A program made the position numbers and the translations under genes. DNA of 21,524 nt from CAYLPU01 sp964385635 (GTDB lineage: Bacteria; Chloroflexota; Anaerolineae; B4-G1): contig CAYLPU010000086.1 of NCBI GenBank assembly GCA_964385635.1, forward strand, positions 1 to 21,524, written 5' to 3'. The stretch's first letter is position 1. Each line of letters opens with the position of its first letter. Shown here piece after piece: positions 1 to 8,079 of this stretch. The notes under the pieces were generated by a model that saw only the letters and a program-made list of their open reading frames with translations, ran no database searches and was not told the origin of the DNA.

Positions 1-42
1 CCTGGGAAATCGAATGACTGTTCGAGTGGTTACCCCGGATTA

Positions 43-891
43 TTGAGAAGATACGAAAAGTGCACCGCCTGCGGCCTGTGCGCCGAGGTGTGCGGCCTGG
101 ACGTCATCGTCCGTAACGGAAATACCTGCCCCACGATCAATCGTGATGCCTACTGCCACGCCTGCGGGCACTGCATCGCGATCTGCCCGCAAAACGCGCT
201 CTCCATTCAAGGTGTGCCCCGCGACGAATTCGCAGCGGTGCGCGCATCTGCCATATCACCGTCTGATATGGAGGCATTCCTGCTGACAAAGAGAAGCTGC
301 CGCGAATTCAAGGATCAACCGGTCGAAAAATCTGTGATCGAGGACTTGATCGACGTCGCCTGCATCGCGCCCACGTCGATCAACTGCCAGGAGCGCGCCT
401 TCATCGTCGTCACCGACGCGGCCAAAATCGCTGAACTGCGCGAGACCCTGACCAAGCACACCCGGTCAATGCTAAGGCTGGTGAAATTTGCCGCCAGTAA
501 ATCCGCGGCCCTGTTTCTCTCCCCAGAGTCGCAGGAGCACATGCGCCACCTGCAGGCCGATTTCGAGGTCGCATTGCGCCACGTGGATGATGGGGACGAT
601 TACATCTTTCACAACGCCCCCTGCTTGATATTCTTCACCGGCATCACCATGGACCCGTCCGGCAGGGATCACGCCCTGGGCGCGCAGCACTATCTGATGT
701 TGTACGCCGAGACGCTGGGATTGGGAACGTGCATCAACGGATACGCCCAATCCGCCCCCAAGGTGTTGGCGAAACACCTGGACGTCCCCCAGGCCCATAC
801 CATCTACGGTGCCACCATGCTCGGCTACCGCAAGCACACTTATCGGAAGCGCGTGTACAGGAAACCGGCGTCAGTTGTGACCTACGAATGA
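43..891 (+). CDS. Ferredoxin-nitroreductase fusion protein
   Basis: Two [4Fe-4S] clusters precede a flavin nitroreductase domain. The first Cys set (CxxCxxCxxxC) is at residues 7-17 and the second at 38-48. The nitroreductase domain starts near residue 75; a KRSCREF stretch corresponds to the family's RRSxRxF motif, followed by APTSINCQ, and the C-terminal LGLGTCINGYA stretch is typical of the FMN-binding fold. Such proteins use FMN and clustered iron to reduce small molecules, with ferredoxin-like internal electron transfer. The listed start is a TTG with no clear ribosome site, and the frame stays open to the left edge, so the true start may lie outside the window. Its stop overlaps the next gene by ATGA, implying translational coupling. 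The substrate is unknown. Confidence 0.85.
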   Translation: MRRYEKCTACGLCAEVCGLDVIVRNGNTCPTINRDAYCHACGHCIAICPQNALSIQGVPRDEFAAVRASAISPSDMEAFLLTKRSCREFKDQPVEKSVIEDLIDVACIAPTSINCQERAFIVVTDAAKIAELRETLTKHTRSMLRLVKFAASKSAALFLSPESQEHMRHLQADFEVALRHVDDGDDYIFHNAPCLIFFTGITMDPSGRDHALGAQHYLMLYAETLGLGTCINGYAQSAPKVLAKHLDVPQAHTIYGATMLGYRKHTYRKRVYRKPASVVTYE

Positions 892-1115
892 CGACTTACG
901 AAATTCGTGTCCAAGGCCATCTCTCGCCGCAGCGCTTTCGCGGATTTGAGGACATAACAGTCAACCACCAACCCGACGGCGAGACAGTTCTCACCGGCCA
1001 TTTTCCGGACCAATCCGCGTTGCTCGGCCTGCTGAACTGGCTCCACGATCTGGGGGCTGTGTTGGTATCCGTCAGGCAGTTGGAAGGAACGCACGGCCGC
1101 ATTTTTGATAAGTAA
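888..1115 (+). CDS. Small conserved protein, copy 1 (75 aa)
   Basis: Starts at the ATG that overlaps the nitroreductase stop codon (ATGA), so it is probably translated by coupling. The protein is short, soluble and has no membrane segment. It shares a pattern with the protein at 4665-4880: YEIRV near the N-terminus, then DGETVL, a (D)QxALxGxL segment and a DLGxVLVxV segment near the end. I know of no function for this family. Both copies sit at an ATGA junction with an enzyme gene, once after it and once before it, which suggests an accessory or regulatory partner. A candidate promoter for the next gene overlaps its 3' end. Confidence 0.75.
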   Translation: MTTYEIRVQGHLSPQRFRGFEDITVNHQPDGETVLTGHFPDQSALLGLLNWLHDLGAVLVSVRQLEGTHGRIFDK

Positions 1116-1133
1116 AGGAAAACGTGGTAAGAT
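1105..1133 (+). promoter_or_regulatory. Candidate sigma-70 promoter for the LuxR gene
   Basis: TTGATA (1105-1110), a 17-base spacer, then TAAGAT (1128-1133). Transcription would start near 1140, only a few bases before the ATG at 1143, so the message could be nearly leaderless. No good ribosome site is seen before that ATG, which fits. Each hexamer has one mismatch to consensus. Confidence 0.4.
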
Positions 1134-1142
1134 TGGGATGCG

Positions 1143-3791
1143 ATGGACGCACCCATTTTGGCTACAAAGCTCTACATCCCGCCGCCGCGCCCTGATCTGG
1201 TGAAGCGCCAGCGGCTGATTGAGCGACTGGACGAGGGCGTGCGCCTGGGGCGTAAACTGACCCTCATCTCCGCCTCGGCCGGCTCCGGCAAGACGACGCT
1301 GCTCAGCGAATGGATACATACGTTAGGGGCGCATCGCGATGCGCCCCTGCAAGTCGCCTGGCTCTCCCTCGACGAGGACGATAACGACCCCGCCCGTTTC
1401 TGGACGTACGTCGTCGCCGCGCTCCAGACGGTCCACCCACAGGCAGGACAATCGATGCTGCCGATGCTCCAAGGGCCACATCTGCCTCCTGCCCGGACGA
1501 TCCTCACGCCCTTGCTCAACGAGATGGCCGCACTCTCCGAACCCGTCGTCCTCGTCCTGGACGATTATCACCTCGTCACCGCAGAGGCCATCCACGACGG
1601 CGTCGTGTTTCTGCTCGATCACCTGCCGCAGCAACTACACCTGGTCATCGCCACCCGCGCCGATCCGCCGCTGCCCATCGCCCGGCTGCGCGCCCGAGGG
1701 CAGCTTACCGAGCTGCGCGCCGACGACCTGCGCTTTACCGCCGAGGAGATCACCGCGTTCCTGAATGGCGTGATGGGATTGGGATTGCAACCAGAGGACG
1801 TCGCCGCGCTCGAGGCCCGCACCGAGGGCTGGATCTCGGGCTTGCACCTGGCGGCGCTATCGATGCAGGGGCGCGAGGACACGCACGCCTTCGTCGAGGC
1901 CTTTACCGGCGGCCACCAGTACATCCTGGAATACCTGATCGAAGAGGTCTTGAGCCAACAACTGGAGCCGGTGCAGCGCTTTCTGTTGCAGACATCCATC
2001 CTCGACCAGCTGTGCGCATCGCTGTGTGATGCTCTTACGGGGGATAGTGACGGTGCTGACACGCTGAAACGCCTGCATCGGGACAACCTCTTTGTCGTCT
2101 CCCTGGATGACGAGGGGCGCTGGTATCGCTATCATCACCTATTCGGCGACCTGCTGCTCAAGCGATTGGGACAGGCTGTGCCGCCGGAACAGCGCTCCGA
2201 GCTGCACCGCCGTGCCAGCCGGTGGCACGCGGAAAACGGTCTCCTCGAACAGGCGGTCAAGCACGCGCGGGTGGCGGGGGATTTCGAGCGCATCGCGCAG
2301 ATCGCCGAGCGTGCCGCCGGGGCTAGCCTGCTCGACGCCCGGCTGACGGCGCTCCTGCGCTGGGTGGATACATTGCCGCAGGACGTGCTGCGCGCCCATC
2401 CCCGCCTGCAGATCTATCGCGCCTGGGCGCTGTATATGAATGGCCATCTCGAGGCCGCACAGCAAGCCCTGGGGGATTGTCGTCAGGCATTGGAGACCCT
2501 GCCGCCGTCGCCCGAAAACGACGCGCTGTGCCGCACGTTGATCCGCCTGCTGGATATCATCGACATGATCGCGCAGGGCTTTATGTACGGCGTGGACAAC
2601 AAGATCGAAGAGGCCGTCCGGTTGTGCAGCCAGGCCCGCGACCTAGCGCTGGAGGATGGCCACGTTTTCCTAGCAGCGCAGGCCACCGAAGGGCTGGCTC
2701 TGGCGCAGTACCATCAGGGCCGCCTGCGGGCGTCCGCTCAATCCTGCCAGCAGGTGATCGACCTGGCGGCGCAGGGCGCTGCACAGGCCCCCTTGGCCGC
2801 GGCAGGCTACGTCGAGCTGGCCGGCATCCACATCGAGTGGAATGACCTGGAAAAGGCCACCGACCTGCTGGACGAGGCGCTGGCGCTGTGTCGCGAGTGG
2901 GGCATCGTCCAGACGCTGAACGAGGCCTACACCGCCCAGTCTCATCTTCTACAGATCAGGGGAGACATTGAGGGTGCCTGGGAGGCGCTGGAAAAGGCCC
3001 GTGAGTTCGGTTCTATGGAAGGTGACTACTCCTTGGTCAACTTCCGGCTGGCCGCGCAGCAGGCGCGCCTGAACTTGGCAGCAGGAGAGCCCGAAAAGGC
3101 CGCACGCTGGGCAGAGGGGATGCTGGCAGCCTTTGTATCCGGCAGACAACTGCCCGCCGCCTTCGTCGAGACCCTGCAGACGACCCTGGCACGGGCCTAC
3201 CTGGCCCAGGGCGAGGCAGAAGAGGCGCTAACCGCGCTGGAGCCGCTCTTGGGGCCTGCCGAGGCCGCCAGTGCCTTCCTGCACGTCATCGAGGTCTGCG
3301 CGCTCAAGGCGCTGGCCCTGCACGCCCTAGGAGACACATCCACCGCGCTAGCCGAACTGGAGCGGTCGCTGGCACTGGCCGAGCCGGAAGGTTTTGTGCG
3401 CGTGTATCTCAACGAAGGCACGCCGATGGCAGCCCTGCTGCGCCAGGCCGCGGCGCAAGGCATCTATGCAGAATACGTGAACGAGCTGCTTGATGGATTC
3501 AGGGTATGCGAGTATGGGCGTGTGGGAGAAACACCCATACTCCCACACGCTCACACTCCCACACTCCCCGACCCCCTCACCCCCCGCGAGCGCGAGATCC
3601 TGCATCTCATCAGCCAGGGCCTCTCCAACAAGGATATTGCCGAAAATCTCGTTATCGCGCTGAACACGGTCAAGCGGCACGCCAGCAGCATCTATAGTAA
3701 GCTGGATGTGAAAAGTCGCACGCAGGCAGTAGTCCGCGCGCGCGAACTAGGCTTGCTCCCACTCACCTCTCGATCAGAACCGAGTGCATAA
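1143..3791 (+). CDS. MalT-like LuxR-family ATP-dependent transcriptional regulator
   Basis: Large LAL-type regulator of 882 aa, the usual size for MalT-like proteins. The N-terminus LATKLYIPPPRP is typical. Walker A is ASAGSGKTT (about 44-52) and Walker B is VVLVLDD (about 135-141), so it is a STAND-type ATPase. A long helical repeat (TPR-like) sensor region covers about 400-780. A LuxR DNA-binding helix-turn-helix is at about 810-875 (LTPREREIL, then NTVKRH). It should bind a small signal through the repeat region and activate transcription when ATP-bound. Two repeat-derived inserts lie in frame: one near Walker A (bases 1325-1348) and one in the linker before the DNA-binding domain (3510-3569). 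The last 29 bases overlap the convergent methyltransferase gene. The target genes are unknown, but adjacent operons are candidates. Confidence 0.92.
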   Translation: MDAPILATKLYIPPPRPDLVKRQRLIERLDEGVRLGRKLTLISASAGSGKTTLLSEWIHTLGAHRDAPLQVAWLSLDEDDNDPARFWTYVVAALQTVHPQAGQSMLPMLQGPHLPPARTILTPLLNEMAALSEPVVLVLDDYHLVTAEAIHDGVVFLLDHLPQQLHLVIATRADPPLPIARLRARGQLTELRADDLRFTAEEITAFLNGVMGLGLQPEDVAALEARTEGWISGLHLAALSMQGREDTHAFVEAFTGGHQYILEYLIEEVLSQQLEPVQRFLLQTSILDQLCASLCDALTGDSDGADTLKRLHRDNLFVVSLDDEGRWYRYHHLFGDLLLKRLGQAVPPEQRSELHRRASRWHAENGLLEQAVKHARVAGDFERIAQIAERAAGASLLDARLTALLRWVDTLPQDVLRAHPRLQIYRAWALYMNGHLEAAQQALGDCRQALETLPPSPENDALCRTLIRLLDIIDMIAQGFMYGVDNKIEEAVRLCSQARDLALEDGHVFLAAQATEGLALAQYHQGRLRASAQSCQQVIDLAAQGAAQAPLAAAGYVELAGIHIEWNDLEKATDLLDEALALCREWGIVQTLNEAYTAQSHLLQIRGDIEGAWEALEKAREFGSMEGDYSLVNFRLAAQQARLNLAAGEPEKAARWAEGMLAAFVSGRQLPAAFVETLQTTLARAYLAQGEAEEALTALEPLLGPAEAASAFLHVIEVCALKALALHALGDTSTALAELERSLALAEPEGFVRVYLNEGTPMAALLRQAAAQGIYAEYVNELLDGFRVCEYGRVGETPILPHAHTPTLPDPLTPREREILHLISQGLSNKDIAENLVIALNTVKRHASSIYSKLDVKSRTQAVVRARELGLLPLTSRSEPSA
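1325..1348. repeat. 24-bp perfect palindrome inside the LuxR gene
   Basis: AGGGGCGCATCG followed directly by its reverse complement. It encodes part of LGAHRDAPLQ, between the Walker A helix and the VAWLSLDE segment. From memory of the family these two segments are normally joined by a shorter linker, so the palindrome looks like an in-frame insertion. It resembles short dispersed palindromes of REP type. Confidence 0.6.
3510..3569. repeat. Alternative-hairpin GTGTGGGAG-type repeat in the LuxR linker
   Basis: Two mutually exclusive stems can form. Stem 1 pairs 3510-3518 with 3534-3542 (9 bp). Stem 2 pairs 3518-3528 with 3540-3550 (11 bp, 11-base loop). Further CACACTCCC units follow to about 3567. 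The region encodes the low-complexity linker between the repeat domain and the LuxR helix-turn-helix, including HAHTPTLPDP. Confidence 0.55.
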
Positions 3792-4398
3792 ACGGAAACA
3801 CGTTTCTGATTTCGTACCGCCCGATATCCAAGCCACGAAGCATCTCGTGCAATTCCGGTGCTACGTACGCCGCCCGAATCGAGTTCCAGAAGCCGTTGCG
3901 GACTGGCACCCAGTAAAGCCACCACGCCCTCCTCAGGTCATGGATGTAGAGCGTCCCCCCATCCACCAGCACGGACAGCAAATTCTGTATCACCCTCCGC
4001 GGGTACTTCCAATGATGTAAGCTGAACGTGCTGTAAATCAGGTCGAACTGCCCCAGAGATCCAAAGACATTCCTATCGCCCGCATCGCCAACCAGAAACC
4101 GTATCCTGTCCGCCAGCCCAGCGCGTTCGACATACTCTCTGGCGACCGAGACCATATCCGGGGACATCTCGACACCCGTAATCTGTGCGTCTGGTTTCTC
4201 TCGAGCGACTGCAACCGTCAGCACCCCCGGGCCTGGGCCGACCTCGAGATATCTACTGCCCACATCGAGGGCCCTGAGATGCTTCAAGAACCCTCGATAT
4301 TGCACCATGAGCCCTTCGGCCATCTCGGCATACCTGGCTGCGGTCTCTGGACCGACAAGGGCCCCATCTTGACCGCATTCCAAAACGCGTGCGAACAT
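3763..4398 (-). CDS. Class I SAM-dependent methyltransferase
   Basis: A 211-aa methyltransferase. The SAM-binding motif YLEVGPGPG is at about residues 50-58, an acidic GVEMS follows at strand 2, and FDLIYSTFSLHHW is motif IV/V. The C-terminal part contains IHD, then WNSIRAAY; the protein at 16237-16908 carries the same IHD / WNSI / Y / EL arrangement, so the two are paralogues. The start at 4398 was chosen because GGAGGA lies just upstream of this ATG; an upstream in-frame start lacks such a site. The gene is convergent with the LuxR regulator and overlaps it by 29 bases. The substrate cannot be told; methylation of a small molecule is the usual role. Confidence 0.85.
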   Translation of the reverse strand: MFARVLECGQDGALVGPETAARYAEMAEGLMVQYRGFLKHLRALDVGSRYLEVGPGPGVLTVAVAREKPDAQITGVEMSPDMVSVAREYVERAGLADRIRFLVGDAGDRNVFGSLGQFDLIYSTFSLHHWKYPRRVIQNLLSVLVDGGTLYIHDLRRAWWLYWVPVRNGFWNSIRAAYVAPELHEMLRGLDIGRYEIRNVFPFMHSVLIER

Positions 4399-4586
4399 CT
4401 TGTTCCTCCATCGTATAGATTTGGCTCGAATCATCCGGCCTGGCTTAACTCTGCCACAAACTTGTGAAGAAATTATGGAAAAGTACGACAGATTTCGTGA
4501 ACATTCCCCACTTTGCCCTAACCTTCCGTCAAGAATAACACTTTCGAGTCATTAACGCTCCCCTCCAAAATTGACCCTTTTGCGTG

Positions 4587-4615
4587 GCGACAATCCTGCC
4601 TCCGTCTGCTATACT
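4587..4615 (+). promoter_or_regulatory. Candidate promoter of the 4665-7970 operon
   Basis: GCGACA (4587-4592), 17-base spacer, TATACT (4610-4615). The -10 box is good and the -35 box is weak, so an activator may be needed. The surrounding 4435-4600 stretch is AT-rich and holds no gene. The spacing leaves a leader of about 45 bases before the ATG at 4665. Confidence 0.4.
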
Positions 4616-4664
4616 GATGCTGAAAGAGGCGAGATCCTGCACGCCCATCGAGGGAGATACCAAG

Positions 4665-4880
4665 ATGAAACAGCAGCACTACGAGATCCGGGTCAAGGCC
4701 CACCTGTCCGCCGATTGGTCGGACTGGTTTACAGGGCTAACCGTCCGCCAGGAGGCGGATGGTGAGACCGTCCTATCCGGCCCACTGGATCAGGCGGCGC
4801 TGCACGGGGTCCTGGCCAAAATTCGCGACCTGGGGCTGGTGCTGGTCGCCGTCAACCAAAGCATGCAAGGAGAGCGATGA
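4665..4880 (+). CDS. Small conserved protein, copy 2 (71 aa)
   Basis: First gene of a five-gene operon. The ATG at 4665 follows AGGGAG (4651-4656); longer in-frame starts have no ribosome site. It shares with the protein at 888-1115 the order YEIRV, DGETVLSG, DQAALHGVL and DLGLVLVAV. It is soluble, has no signal peptide and no recognised domain. Its stop overlaps the following start (ATGA at 4877-4880), so it should be made in coupled amounts with the Tat-exported hydrolase-like protein. The function is unknown. Two copies 3.7 kb apart, each ATGA-linked to an enzyme, argue for a role tied to enzyme partners. Confidence 0.8.
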   Translation: MKQQHYEIRVKAHLSADWSDWFTGLTVRQEADGETVLSGPLDQAALHGVLAKIRDLGLVLVAVNQSMQGER

Positions 4881-5635
4881 AAACGAAAATCAACCGCAGG
4901 AGCTTTCTCAAGCTGTCCGCCGTGACCGCCGGCGTCGCCATCCTTGGCGGTGGCGTGGGATATGCGCTGCTCAGGAACCCCGACCCGCTTGCGGATTTCT
5001 ACGCCAGCACGGAAAAGGTGCTGTGCGCGCGCTTTGGGCAGAGCCGGGCCGAGAGTCTCATCCACGGTATCCGGCAGGAGTACGAAGCGCTGGCCCTGGA
5101 CGCGCCGCACATCGGCGGCGAGGAGAACGTGTTCACTGAGTGGCTGACCTATGGCGTCTACTACCTGGCCGTGTACCGCGTGCTCGCTTCCCAGGATCAA
5201 TCGGTCGAGCAAGTGGGGCGCGTCATCTACGAGACCTACGAGGTGATGGCCGACCGCCCCCAGTGGCTGATTGGCCTGGTAGGCAGCCTCAAGTACAATC
5301 AGGGATACGTCGAGCAATTGAAGTCGGCGGCTGCGGTATCGCAGGAGCGGCGCTACCCAGAAGATTGGGTGTGCACGTTCGTCGAGGGCGACGGCGAGAC
5401 GTTCGACTATGGGCTGGATGTTACGGAATGCGGCATCTGCAAGTTCTACCACGCCCAGGGCGCAGACGAGATGGCGCCGTACATGTGCCTCAGCGACTAT
5501 GTCGTGAGCCGGGCTTTCGGCAGAGGGCTGGTGCGCTACAAGACGGTCGCCGAAGGGGCCGAGGTGTGCGACTTTCGGTACAAGCAAGGGCGCGAGACGT
5601 TCGTGTATCCACTGCGAAACGGCTGGCCGCCATAG
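4877..5635 (+). CDS. Tat-signal L-2-amino-thiazoline-4-carboxylate hydrolase family protein
   Basis: The N-terminus has NRRSFLKL (residues 6-13) followed by a hydrophobic stretch to about 32, a twin-arginine signal that could also serve as a membrane anchor. The C-terminal half has the ATC-hydrolase family pattern: FDYGLDVTECGICKFY with two Cys, an APYMCLSDY segment with another Cys, and CDFRYKQG near the end. Characterised ATC hydrolase opens the thiazoline ring to N-carbamoylcysteine, but the family is broad and many members have unknown substrates. Export outside the cytoplasm would be unusual for cysteine synthesis, so a different substrate is likely. Coupled to the small gene upstream by ATGA; a methyltransferase gene follows after 29 bases. 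Confidence 0.75.
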   Translation: MKTKINRRSFLKLSAVTAGVAILGGGVGYALLRNPDPLADFYASTEKVLCARFGQSRAESLIHGIRQEYEALALDAPHIGGEENVFTEWLTYGVYYLAVYRVLASQDQSVEQVGRVIYETYEVMADRPQWLIGLVGSLKYNQGYVEQLKSAAAVSQERRYPEDWVCTFVEGDGETFDYGLDVTECGICKFYHAQGADEMAPYMCLSDYVVSRAFGRGLVRYKTVAEGAEVCDFRYKQGRETFVYPLRNGWPP

Positions 5636-5664
5636 TTCATACAAGTGTAGGAGGAGTCTTCACC

Positions 5665-6294
5665 ATGGGAATCATGCAAGCGATGTTCAAACAGTTTCGC
5701 AAACCGACGGGCTGGTTGGGAAAGATTGCCGGGCTGGGGATGAACAGGGAACACGAAAAAGTCTGGCGCTGGGGGCTTGAGCACATCGCCATCGCACCCG
5801 ACGCCGTGATCCTCGACGTGGGGTGCGGTGGAGGTGGTACGGTCAAGATACTGGCCCAGGCCGCATCTCGCGGCAAGGTCTATGGTGTGGACTATTCCGA
5901 GGATGTGCTCCTTACAGCCCGCCGGGTCAATCGAGCGCTCATCGAGCAGGGCCGCGTCGAACTCAAGTATGGAAGCGTCTCCGATCTGCCGTTCTCCGAC
6001 GCCGCGTTCGACCTGGCGACGGCCTTCGAGACGAGCATGTTTTGGCCCAACCCGGTGGGGGACCTGCGAGAGGTGCAGCGCGTGCTGAAACCGGGCGGCA
6101 CGCTCTTGATCGCCAACGAGGCATACGCGGACGTGAAGTTCGAGGAACGAAACGCCAAGTGGTCGCGCTGGGCCGATTTCCAGCTGCAAACGCCGGAAGA
6201 GACCCGCCAGTGCCTGGTCGAGGCCGGGTACGCTCAAGTGGAGATCGCCACGCTCCCCGAGAAGAACTGGATCGCGGCCATAGCACAGAAATAG
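5665..6294 (+). CDS. Class I SAM-dependent methyltransferase
   Basis: 209 aa. Motif I is ILDVGCGGG (about 49-57), the acidic GVDYSE end of strand 2 follows, then LPFSDAAFDLATAFE and VLKPGGTLLI, the standard order for small-molecule methyltransferases of the UbiE/Methyltransf_11 type. The ATG at 5665 is preceded by AGGAGG at 5649-5654. A long upstream extension of the same frame is only antisense-like shadow over the hydrolase gene. It lies third in the operon, 13 bases before the next methyltransferase gene. The target is unknown. Confidence 0.88.
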   Translation: MGIMQAMFKQFRKPTGWLGKIAGLGMNREHEKVWRWGLEHIAIAPDAVILDVGCGGGGTVKILAQAASRGKVYGVDYSEDVLLTARRVNRALIEQGRVELKYGSVSDLPFSDAAFDLATAFETSMFWPNPVGDLREVQRVLKPGGTLLIANEAYADVKFEERNAKWSRWADFQLQTPEETRQCLVEAGYAQVEIATLPEKNWIAAIAQK

Positions 6295-6307
6295 AGGTGA
6301 AACAGAA

Positions 6308-7192
6308 ATGACAGAACGAAAGATTGAACGCGAGGGCTCGAGCACAGCCGGCTACACCTGTTTTTCGCGGGCGTGTGCCACCAGGGAGCAGGACGAACGC
6401 TTCCGTGGGCCTGACTATCTGGCCGAGATCTTTCTCCCACCCATGCCCCGCATCCTGTTCAGCGTCCCCTTCCTGCGAAAACTGTGCATGCGCAAGCTGT
6501 TTCCGACTGGCATACACGAATACGTCCTAGCGAGGACCAGGGTATTCGACGAGGTCTTTGTGGACGCACTGGAGCGCGGCTTTTCCCAGATCGTGCTGCT
6601 CGGCGCCGGCATGGACACGCGGGCGCTGCGCTTTGAGGATAGGAACAGGGGCACGGTGATATTCGAACTGGACATCGACGCCACACAGCGGTACAAACGC
6701 GAGGTATACGAGCGCAAAAAGACCGCGCTGCCCGAGTCGCTCGTCTTTGTGCCCATTGATTTCAACAAGCAGCGTCTCGCCGACGTGCTGACGGAGGCGG
6801 GGTACCGAGAAGGGCAACAGACGCTCTTCCTGTGGGAGGGCGTGACGATGTACCTGGAAGCGGAGGCCGTGGACAGCACGCTGGCCTTTATCCACAGCAA
6901 CGCGGCGAAGGGGAGCATCATCGCCTTCGACTATGTCCGCGCCTCGGTGCTCCGATACGAGAACACACTCTACGGCGAAAAAGATGTCCGTGGAACCGTC
7001 GCCCGCGCGGAAGAGGGATGGATATTCGGCATCGAAGATGGCGCGATTGAGGGATTTCTCGCCGAGCGTGGATTCAAGATGCTTTCGCACTACACGCCGT
7101 CCGATCTGGAAGCCGCCTATCTCACGGCTGAAGATGGTACGAAATTCGGACGCATCAACGAGACCCACTGCATCGTGATCGCCGGGGTCTAG
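6308..7192 (+). CDS. Leucine carboxyl methyltransferase-like SAM methyltransferase
   Basis: 294 aa. The pattern IVLLGAGMDTRALRF (about 95-109), the FELDID segment, and LFLWEGVTMYL are diagnostic of the LCM / TIGR00027-type family, which is distinct from the neighbouring methyltransferases. Bacterial members are linked to secondary metabolism or O-methylation of small acids, but most are uncharacterised. GAGGTGA lies 7 bases before the ATG. An odd Cys-containing N-terminal 65 residues (TCFSRACATREQ) precedes the core. It is fourth gene of the operon, between two other methyltransferases. Confidence 0.87.
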   Translation: MTERKIEREGSSTAGYTCFSRACATREQDERFRGPDYLAEIFLPPMPRILFSVPFLRKLCMRKLFPTGIHEYVLARTRVFDEVFVDALERGFSQIVLLGAGMDTRALRFEDRNRGTVIFELDIDATQRYKREVYERKKTALPESLVFVPIDFNKQRLADVLTEAGYREGQQTLFLWEGVTMYLEAEAVDSTLAFIHSNAAKGSIIAFDYVRASVLRYENTLYGEKDVRGTVARAEEGWIFGIEDGAIEGFLAERGFKMLSHYTPSDLEAAYLTAEDGTKFGRINETHCIVIAGV

Positions 7193-7214
7193 TCCAAGTC
7201 TTTAGGAGAAACAA

Positions 7215-7970
7215 ATGACCAAACAAACCACAGACTATGGTAATTGGGTATCCGCCAAACTGATCTACGGCTCAGCTGTGCTGGGTGCCCTGTTCTTGGG
7301 GCTGTCCTTCCTGCATCCGGCCTTCATCATCGGGGCGGTGCCCTTCCTCGCCGCGCTTGCCTACTTCGCCTACGCCCGCCGCGCATTCTCCCCGCGCGGT
7401 GGGAATATCCAGGCCAAGCTTTGGGAGATGGTGTTGGATCGTCTGAACTGGGATGGCAAAGGCCAGGCGCTCGACATCGGATGCGGCAATGGTCCGTTGA
7501 CCATCGCCCTAGCCAAGCGCCACCCTGATGGACACGTGACTGGCATCGACTACTGGGGCCAAGCGTGGGACTATTCAAAGGCGGTCTGCGAGCGCAATGC
7601 GAAAGTCACAGACGTCGCCGAGCGGACGGGCTTTCAAAAGGCCAGCGCCTCTGCCCTGCCCTTCGAAGACAGCCTCTTCGACGCGGTCGTAAGCAATAAC
7701 GTCTTCCACGAGGTGCGCGACGCCAAAGACAAGCGAGAGGTGGTCAGAGAAGCCCTGCGGGTAGTCAAAAAGGGCGGACGCTTTGCCTTCCAGGACCTGT
7801 TCCTGTCCAAAGAGCTGTATGGCGGGGTGGACGACCTACTGGAAACGATCAGAGGATGGGGAATCGCCGAGGTCGCGTTCGTGGACACCAGCGCATCCGA
7901 TTTTATCCCCCGCGCGCTGAAACTGCCGTTTATGCTCGGTAACATCAGCATCATCCATGGGATAAAGTGA
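7215..7970 (+). CDS. Membrane-anchored class I SAM methyltransferase
   Basis: 251 aa. Two hydrophobic helices (about 15-33 and 36-53) precede the methyltransferase core. Motif I is ALDIGCGNG (85-93), then GIDYW, ALPFEDSLFDAVVSNNVFHEV and VVKKGGRFAF. The anchor suggests that the substrate is a lipid, quinone or membrane-associated product. TTTAGGAGAAACAA before the ATG gives a ribosome site. Last gene of the operon; a terminator lies about 55 bases after the stop. Its two-helix N-terminus separates it from the other four methyltransferases in the window. Confidence 0.88.
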   Translation: MTKQTTDYGNWVSAKLIYGSAVLGALFLGLSFLHPAFIIGAVPFLAALAYFAYARRAFSPRGGNIQAKLWEMVLDRLNWDGKGQALDIGCGNGPLTIALAKRHPDGHVTGIDYWGQAWDYSKAVCERNAKVTDVAERTGFQKASASALPFEDSLFDAVVSNNVFHEVRDAKDKREVVREALRVVKKGGRFAFQDLFLSKELYGGVDDLLETIRGWGIAEVAFVDTSASDFIPRALKLPFMLGNISIIHGIK

Positions 7971-8026
7971 AGCGGTACGAGTGGTTTGAGTGAGGCTGAT
8001 CGCCTCACAAGGGATTCTCCCACCTG

Positions 8027-8057
8027 GCCCGCTGCAAGCGATACAGCGGGCTTTTTT
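8027..8057 (+). terminator. Rho-independent terminator of the methyltransferase operon
   Basis: GCCCGCTG (8027-8034) pairs with CAGCGGGC (8044-8051) around a 9-base loop, followed by six T. A second small hairpin without a T run, TGAGGC/GCCTCA, lies just upstream at 7991-8007. It separates the operon from the PadR promoter. Confidence 0.85.
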
Positions 8058-8079
8058 GGTTTGAGAAACGCTGACTCTC

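Noticed and set aside
4435..4600. Possible riboswitch or small RNA in the AT-rich intergenic region
   Set aside because: No stable conserved-looking stems or terminator were visible.
5140..6294. A 384-codon frame starting inside the hydrolase gene
   Set aside because: The first 175 codons are out-of-frame reading of the hydrolase gene; the methyltransferase starts at 5665 after a strong ribosome site.
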